NCBI RefSeq assembly: GCF_030272615.1
Contig: NC_081410.1
Location: 569,429,152-569,493,151 of the forward strand
Source of the DNA: Cryptomeria japonica
Lineage: Eukaryota; Streptophyta; Pinopsida; Cupressales; Cupressaceae
Direction of reading: 5' to 3'
Length of the DNA stretch: 64,000 nt
Every line of letters begins with the position of its first letter. The stretch's first letter is position 1. Under the pieces are notes generated by a model. It searched no databases. It saw only the letters and a list, made by a program, of their open reading frames with translations, and was not told the origin of the DNA. Of this stretch, positions 58,944 to 64,000 are shown piece by piece. The translations under genes were made by a program, and so were the position numbers.

Positions 58944-60466
58944 TGTTAGCATTTCACAAAGGGAGATTGTTGGCATTCCAGTAAGTTTGTTGGTATGAGG
59001 ATATTGAGAAGGTTGTTGAAGATTATGGTTATAACTGAGAAAGGATGATTACTGTCTTAATAATATTATTTTGTCATTGATGTCAAGCAATTAATTTTCT
59101 GATTCAGTATGATGTTGCCATATCTTAATGAGTATATTTTGATAAGTATAAAGATGTCGGTAAGTGACATAGAAAGAATGAAAATGAAGGGGAGTAATAA
59201 GTTATTCAATGGGAAACTATTATCGAGTAAGACAATGATGAGATTTTGTTGTTTTGATTATTTTGATATCCTATATAATGAGTATTCGAAGATTGAACAT
59301 GAAGGAGAAAATATTTCATTCAATAGATGAATATAGGTTTGATATTGTTCTATGTTACTGAGCAAAGAAGCTAGTCGGTAAACCCTAAGGTTATCGATAT
59401 CAGTTAAAGAAGGCAGAATATCTACCAAGTAAAGGTTTAGTATTTACCGAGTAACAACCGAGCAATAACAAAATGCATTGGATGGATAAAAGCATTATTA
59501 AATTAAGGATTCCAATGAGCTGGAGATGTATAGATGATTGGTATGTCATGCAAGAAGTTTGTTGAAGATCTACGACAACAAAAATACAGGAGTTAGATCT
59601 ACAACATAGATTGATCGGTCATAACCTAGCACAAGTTCCAAGGAAGGAATACAAATTGCAAGGCAAGATAAAACATTTTTCAGTTTGAAGGATACAATGA
59701 ACCTAGTCAAGTTTGAAGATCTAATGGCTAAGATTGATCATGGGAAATGTGATCAAGGAGATTAAGCAATTAGGAATTGTTTATAAATAAGAAATTGTTG
59801 ATGAATAATAGATGCGGGCAAATAGAAGAACAGTGATACTACAACAGTGATCACCGAGCACAAAAGATTGAATATTTGATTAAAGAACAGATTGAGAAGC
59901 CTGACAAGAAGCAAGATAAGTCTTATGACAAGATTATTTTGAGCACATAGAGTCTGCTTTAGCATTTCAGATGTGAAGTCGTAGATATATATTATACTAT
60001 TATTTATTTTGTAAGTGAGAGGAAATCTATTAACCGAGTGAACCTAACAGTATTATTTGTAAATCCTCTAGCAAGGTAACATTCTGAATGAGTGTTTGAA
60101 ATCCTTTGATAAGGTCACTTCTAATAAAGTGCAAGATTCTAACAAATCTAAGGGAAATCCCTTAACCAGGTCACATCTAGCAATGTGTTTATGTAATGTG
60201 TAATAGGATTGGCTTTTAACCGAGCATACTCTAGAAGGGTATATTTCTTAGTGGGTCCGAAATCCCACAATGGTTTTTCCCTATTTGGGTTTCCACGTTA
60301 AATTTGGTGTTAAATGTGATATGATGTTTTAAGTGTATCTGTTTATGAGTTTGAATGATTTACAGTCATAGTTGCATATCAGTAAAGCCTACCGAGGTTG
60401 AATCTGATGTATACAATGATTATTGAGGTTTTATGATTCACCCCCCCCCCTCTCATTCTACTAACA
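58944..60466 (+). repeat. Copia-3 3' LTR
   Basis: It starts TGTTAGCATTTCAC and ends CTACTAACA after a C-run. It is slightly longer than the 5' LTR, partly through a 20-bp insert near 59640. Confidence 0.9.
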
Positions 60467-60640
60467 TTGACTTTACTAGGGTGGCCATTAACAACCAACA
60501 TCCACATATCAAACCCTAACGAGGAGAGGTAGACTTCCATCCTATGACTCTAAATAGAAAAGTTTGAACCATCAAACACTGAAGTAGGGGTTGACACTAA
60601 ACAAACCATTGTGCTCAAATACCAGAATCAACCCAGGATA
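60467..60640 (-). pseudogene. Copia-2 gag, N-terminal piece
   Basis: On the minus strand this piece starts near 60620 and has the copia gag N-terminus: VFDGSNFS, then a TAG where tryptophan is expected, then RMEVYLSSLGFDMW. It continues at 52788 across Copia-3. Confidence 0.7.
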
Positions 60641-60667
60641 GAGAAAGCTTATCAACTGGGAACCTAG

Positions 60668-60681
60668 GCTCTAATAACAAT
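60668..60681 (-). other. Copia-2 primer binding site, decayed
   Basis: In element sense TTGTTATTAGAGCC, two changes from the initiator tRNA-Met site TTGGTATCAGAGCC, right after the LTR end. Confidence 0.7.
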
Positions 60682-63308
60682 TGTTGAACACAACATGCCA
60701 CTGAGAGGGGGGGTGAATCAGTGGTTTCCAAACTTTTCCCTTTTCTATCCTAAGTGTGTATATCGTTTAATAGATCTAATATAAATCAGACATAGCAGTT
60801 AGATAGGAGGATAACACAAATGCCACCACACATAAAAGGGACATCACATAAGACCAGATGTATGAGGAAAACCCAAGATGGGAAAAACCTGGGTGAGAAT
60901 TGTTGTTGGAGTCTACTGCTCCAATCCAGCCTCACAATGAAACCTTCAATTACAACATTTAGGGCACCAACCCAAGGATTACCACTCCTTTAGGGCACCA
61001 ACTCAAGGAGAACCAACCCATGATTTTAGGGCACCAACCCAAGGAGCACTGACCCCTACATTGAGCTCCAACTCAGTGATCAACAATAAACATATATCAA
61101 ATACAAAAGTAATATCTTTGTTACAAAAGAACTTTGTATCTATTATGCAAATCTCTCAACTGTTTCTCCTCTCTTCAATCCTCAGTCATTTCTCTGCTCA
61201 CCTTCTCACTACAACAACCTTATCTCCTTCTACAACCCACTCTCTACTGCACCTTTCTCTCTATTGCACCCTTTCCAGTTCAACCTCTTCTTCTTCTCTG
61301 TTGGTTCTGCTCTGTATTGGTTCTCCAACCTTTTTGTCACATAGTTGCTGGTCACCACCATTAGACAATTCAGATTACCAGAAGACAACTAAGAGAGGGG
61401 GTGAATCAGTTGTCACAGATTACTAGAAGCATTAGTATTTAAAACAACAATACAAAAATAGCAGTTAATCCAATTAAGCATAAACAATAATCACAAAATA
61501 AAAAGCCATCCACACAACACCAAGGTTTGTACATGGAAAACCCGATAAAGGGAAAAACCATGGTGGGAAGCATACCCACAATCAGATAATACTTTTATAG
61601 TAAGTATGTGAATTTACACTTAAGGGGCATGGACTTGTAGGAATACCAACAACCTAGAGTACACTGCTCACTACAAAATGAGTCTCACTGACTACATAAA
61701 AATCCAGACTATAATCTGAAGAAGTGTTGAACTGCAAAAGATAGCATCTCCTATGCCTGACTACAATTCTAGTTAAGCTCAATACCAAAGGACTAAATCC
61801 TCTTACAAACCCAATTTGATCTCCAATGATCAACCAACTCACCTACCTAAGTGAAATTACATTATTTGCACATTACATTCCTTGACCATAACCTCTTACA
61901 TTAACCATGATGATCTACAATGATATCTTACATGTTATTTATACAAACCCTCGGCCATAAACAATCAGGTTGGCTACCAAACAATAAACCAATTACATAA
62001 TTACAAACCATGTCAGCCTTAGACAAAAACAGATAATATCCAGCACATAAGACATCCTAGAAATACAACAATAGGTCCTATCCACACGTTACATCAATGC
62101 CAGTCCATAACCTAGATCAACCAGGACCAAGTATAGGTCTACATACTTCAACAATGATCTCCAAATGCCAATTCTCAAACATGATCACCAACAACATCCT
62201 AAAACTCCATCTGAAGCTGCACCAAGACCAATAATGCATTAAAGATCTCCACCAAAATCTCTATCAATGAAACCCTCACTGGAACCAAAAACCAATCTTC
62301 TAAGTAAGTAGGATAGCATCCAATCAACAAACCAAAACCAACTGACCAAATATGAGTATAGCATTATGAAAAAGTCAATTCCATCACCAGATTATATCGG
62401 AGTCAACTAGATCATGCCAAATCCAAGTTAACCAAAAACTACTCAACCTACCGAGACCGAAAGGGTATCGGTAAAGCATCCAAACAACTAGTTTTGACAT
62501 TAATGACAAAACATCAATGCAACACATAATCAATTCCACCAAATGGCCAACATGGTCTCCATCACTCAATCATTTGTATGTTGTCTGATTGTTATCGATT
62601 CTCAGCTTACCTTCTCTGTTGTCTTCTTTGCCTCTTCTCTGTCAGTTCAGTCACCACTAGTGCACTCCTTTGTCAGACTTATTGGCAAATTACCAGTTGC
62701 CTTACTTTTTCCAGTTGAACTCTTCAACCCAATTCTATCCCAAAAATTCAATTTCTTCTCTGATTATCATTGAGCACTTGACTGATTTTCTCTCCCATGC
62801 AGTAGCACCAACTACATCTTTGGCTCGCACTCTTATAGCTAGATTTTCTTGCCAAAAGGGGAGTTTGAACATTGGAATGCTAGGGTCTCTACCATGTATT
62901 GAATCTGTATCCGATCTGATCTTTGATCATCGTGACATATCATATCCAATCTGATATCACATCCTTGATCAATGTTCAACACTCAATCAATGAGCATTGC
63001 CCAACTGTTTTCCTTGCGAATCACATCTTCTCTTTAGCCATTTGTAAGATGATTTTTGGTCTTTTGTCTGATCAATCACATGCATGATACAGTTTCCTTC
63101 TCCCTCTTTGATTTGGAAGATCAATCTGTACTACATATTTGTTGTTTCCTTGATCTCGAGCCCCAATCCTCTGCCTTCATTTCTTGAGCTCCACAGTTGC
63201 CATAAATGTTGGACCAATTGCCCACAAATTCACCAACATGCCACACTAACTTGTGCATGCATTCCACTTCACCTCCATGTGGCCCCTTTGTCAACATCCA
63301 CCTTTTCT
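60682..63308 (-). repeat. Copia-2 5' LTR, truncated, with a solo LTR inside
   Basis: It matches 33725 to about 35090 of the other LTR once 61361-62552 is removed. At about 63308 the match stops in the middle of the LTR and Copia-4 coding sequence begins, so the LTR start is lost. Confidence 0.8.
61361..62552 (-). mobile_element. Solo LTR inside the Copia-2 5' LTR
   Basis: This is the same family as 37457-38684 in the other direction. It has the end GACAACTAAGAGAGGGGGTG near the left edge and ends AATGGCCAACA on the right. The left edge lacks the expected TG and no target duplication was found, so a small deletion there is likely. Confidence 0.7.
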
Positions 63309-63310
63309 AT

Positions 63311-63895
63311 CTTTGCAATCAAACAGTTGCTAACTTTAGGATTAAGATGAAATAGATTACCTCTGGTTTGTTTTCCGGTTGCAATCAAGTCATCTTTGTT
63401 GTCAAAGATTTTGTACATACCATTCCTAAACTCCAGTGGGTATCCTTTGTCATTAAGTTATGCCACACTCAGAAGATTGTGCTTTAGACCTTCAACCCAA
63501 TAGATATCGTCAGCACTTCTCTTCCCATTAAGAGAAATAACTCCCTTACCTTTAACCATATAGGGTGAGTCATTGCCAAATCTGACAACACTGCCATCAA
63601 ATTCCTTCAAGGAAAGAAATTTACTCTGATCACCAGTCATATGATGTGAACAACCACTATCAATGATCTAATCATCAGAGTTATCCATTTCCTGGACACT
63701 AATTCCTTCTGATCTGATGTCTCTTCCTTAATTTCTAGAAACATAATATCTTCACTAGCATCATCATCAGATTCTTCATCAGTGATACCACTGTCAACCG
63801 CTATAAGATAATATCTCTTTCCTTTACCCTTATACTTCTTGAATTTATTTTTCTTGTGTTCATTTTCACCATTAGGACAATTAGCCAGTGATAGC
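63311..63895 (-). pseudogene. Copia-4 fragment: gag end, protease and pre-integrase region
   Basis: From the right on the minus strand there is a half knuckle (SLANCPNGE), a lysine-rich stretch, acidic residues, then the protease site IIDSGCSHHMTGD (about 63675-63635). Next come DIYWVEGLKHNLLSVA (63458-63640 frame) and GNLFHLN near 63350. A stop follows LLSVA. Both ends are abrupt: at about 63310 it joins the truncated Copia-2 LTR, and at about 63895 it meets unrelated AT-rich sequence. The closest motif match in the window is Copia-3, but the sequence is clearly different. Confidence 0.75.
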
Positions 63896-64000
63896 TTTAA
63901 GAAACCCCCCCTCAGAAAATTGTATAAAATCTTGGTGAATATTTAATTTTTTCTAAAAATAATAATAATGTTTATTGGCGAATCTTTCCTTTTTATAAAA
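63896..64000. other. Unassigned AT-rich end of window
   Basis: It starts with a C-run (AACCCCCCCTCAG) that may be part of another copia LTR edge. Nothing else is recognised. Confidence 0.4.

Larger units (their letters stand above)
52789..60466 (+). mobile_element. Copia-3: Ty1/copia element, structurally complete, coding decayed
   Basis: This 7,678-bp element has LTRs at 52789-54287 and 58944-60466, a primer site TGGTATCAAAGC at 54290, a polypurine tract at 58931-58943 and coding order gag-protease-integrase-RT-RNase H, as in copia. The LTRs differ by roughly 3-4% in the first 180 bp compared by eye, so it is older than Tat-1. It sits inside Copia-2. Confidence 0.92.
52784..60471. repeat. 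Target-site duplication pair of Copia-3
   Basis: CTGAC at 52784-52788 and TTGAC at 60467-60471, one C/T change, directly outside the two LTRs. Confidence 0.75.
33725..63308 (-). mobile_element. Copia-2: gag-only copia element holding the right-hand nest
   Basis: Its 3' LTR is 33725-36153, polypurine tract 36154-36166, primer site at about 60668-60681 and 5' LTR 60682-63308 (truncated). The internal sequence left after removing nested insertions is about 3.5 kb. It contains gag but no protease, RT, RNase H or integrase. Four other insertions split it (37457-38684, 39130-43484, 44933-52694 and 52789-60466), and one more sits in its 5' LTR. The layout fits a non-autonomous gag-carrying copia element. 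Confidence 0.75.

Noticed and set aside
1-64000. Host protein-coding, tRNA or rRNA genes
   Set aside because: No frame outside the elements shows a recognisable domain, and no tRNA cloverleaf or rRNA motif was noticed by eye; a profile search could still find a small one.

Overview
The window is plant nuclear DNA made almost entirely of nested LTR retrotransposons. No host gene, tRNA or rRNA was recognised. Very long elements, long LTRs, deep nesting, heavy C-to-T-type decay of coding frames and much AT-rich filler suggest a large-genome seed plant, probably a gymnosperm. That placement is inference, not something the sequence proves.

Left part (1-6445). A 61-bp tandem repeat whose units each carry a hairpin is followed by AT-rich filler. 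Then comes the 3' end of a Ty1/copia element (Copia-1, + strand): a decayed ORF of unknown family, a polypurine tract and an LTR (4136-6393). The LTR is split by a retroposon-like insertion in the opposite direction.

Tat-1 (6446-22660, minus strand). This is a complete 16.2-kb Ty3/gypsy element of the Tat/Ogre group. It has 784-bp LTRs that differ at 6 sites by eye, a perfect 5-bp target duplication (CCTGT), a tRNA-Lys-like primer site and a polypurine tract. It encodes gag, protease, G-patch, RT/RNase H, a second (archaeal-type) RNase H and integrase. Several frames are broken and two catalytic aspartates have become asparagine. On the opposite strand, between pol and the 3' LTR, lies a separate gene with a plant mobile domain (PMD) and a coiled coil. 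It may have its own intron. This is the most interesting object in the window.

Tat-2 (22777-33724, minus strand). These are non-coding Tat-like derivatives arranged internal-LTR-internal-LTR and sharing one central LTR. Both internal regions carry arrays of a 67-bp repeat. One array is split by a solo copia LTR.

Right part (33725-63308). This is a nest built inside one gag-only copia element (Copia-2, minus strand) with 2.4-kb LTRs. It contains two related solo LTRs (37457-38684 and about 61361-62552), a 4.35-kb LTR-like insertion with a GC-rich hairpin island (39130-43484), a decayed chromodomain gypsy element (44933-52694, + strand) and a decayed but structurally complete copia element, Copia-3 (52789-60466, + strand). 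Removing these insertions at their target duplications lines the Copia-2 gag pieces up in order. The window ends in a fragment of a further copia element (Copia-4, minus strand).

The genes serve only the elements: gag builds particles, protease cuts the polyprotein, RT and RNase H make DNA, and integrase inserts it. None of the coding elements looks fully intact.
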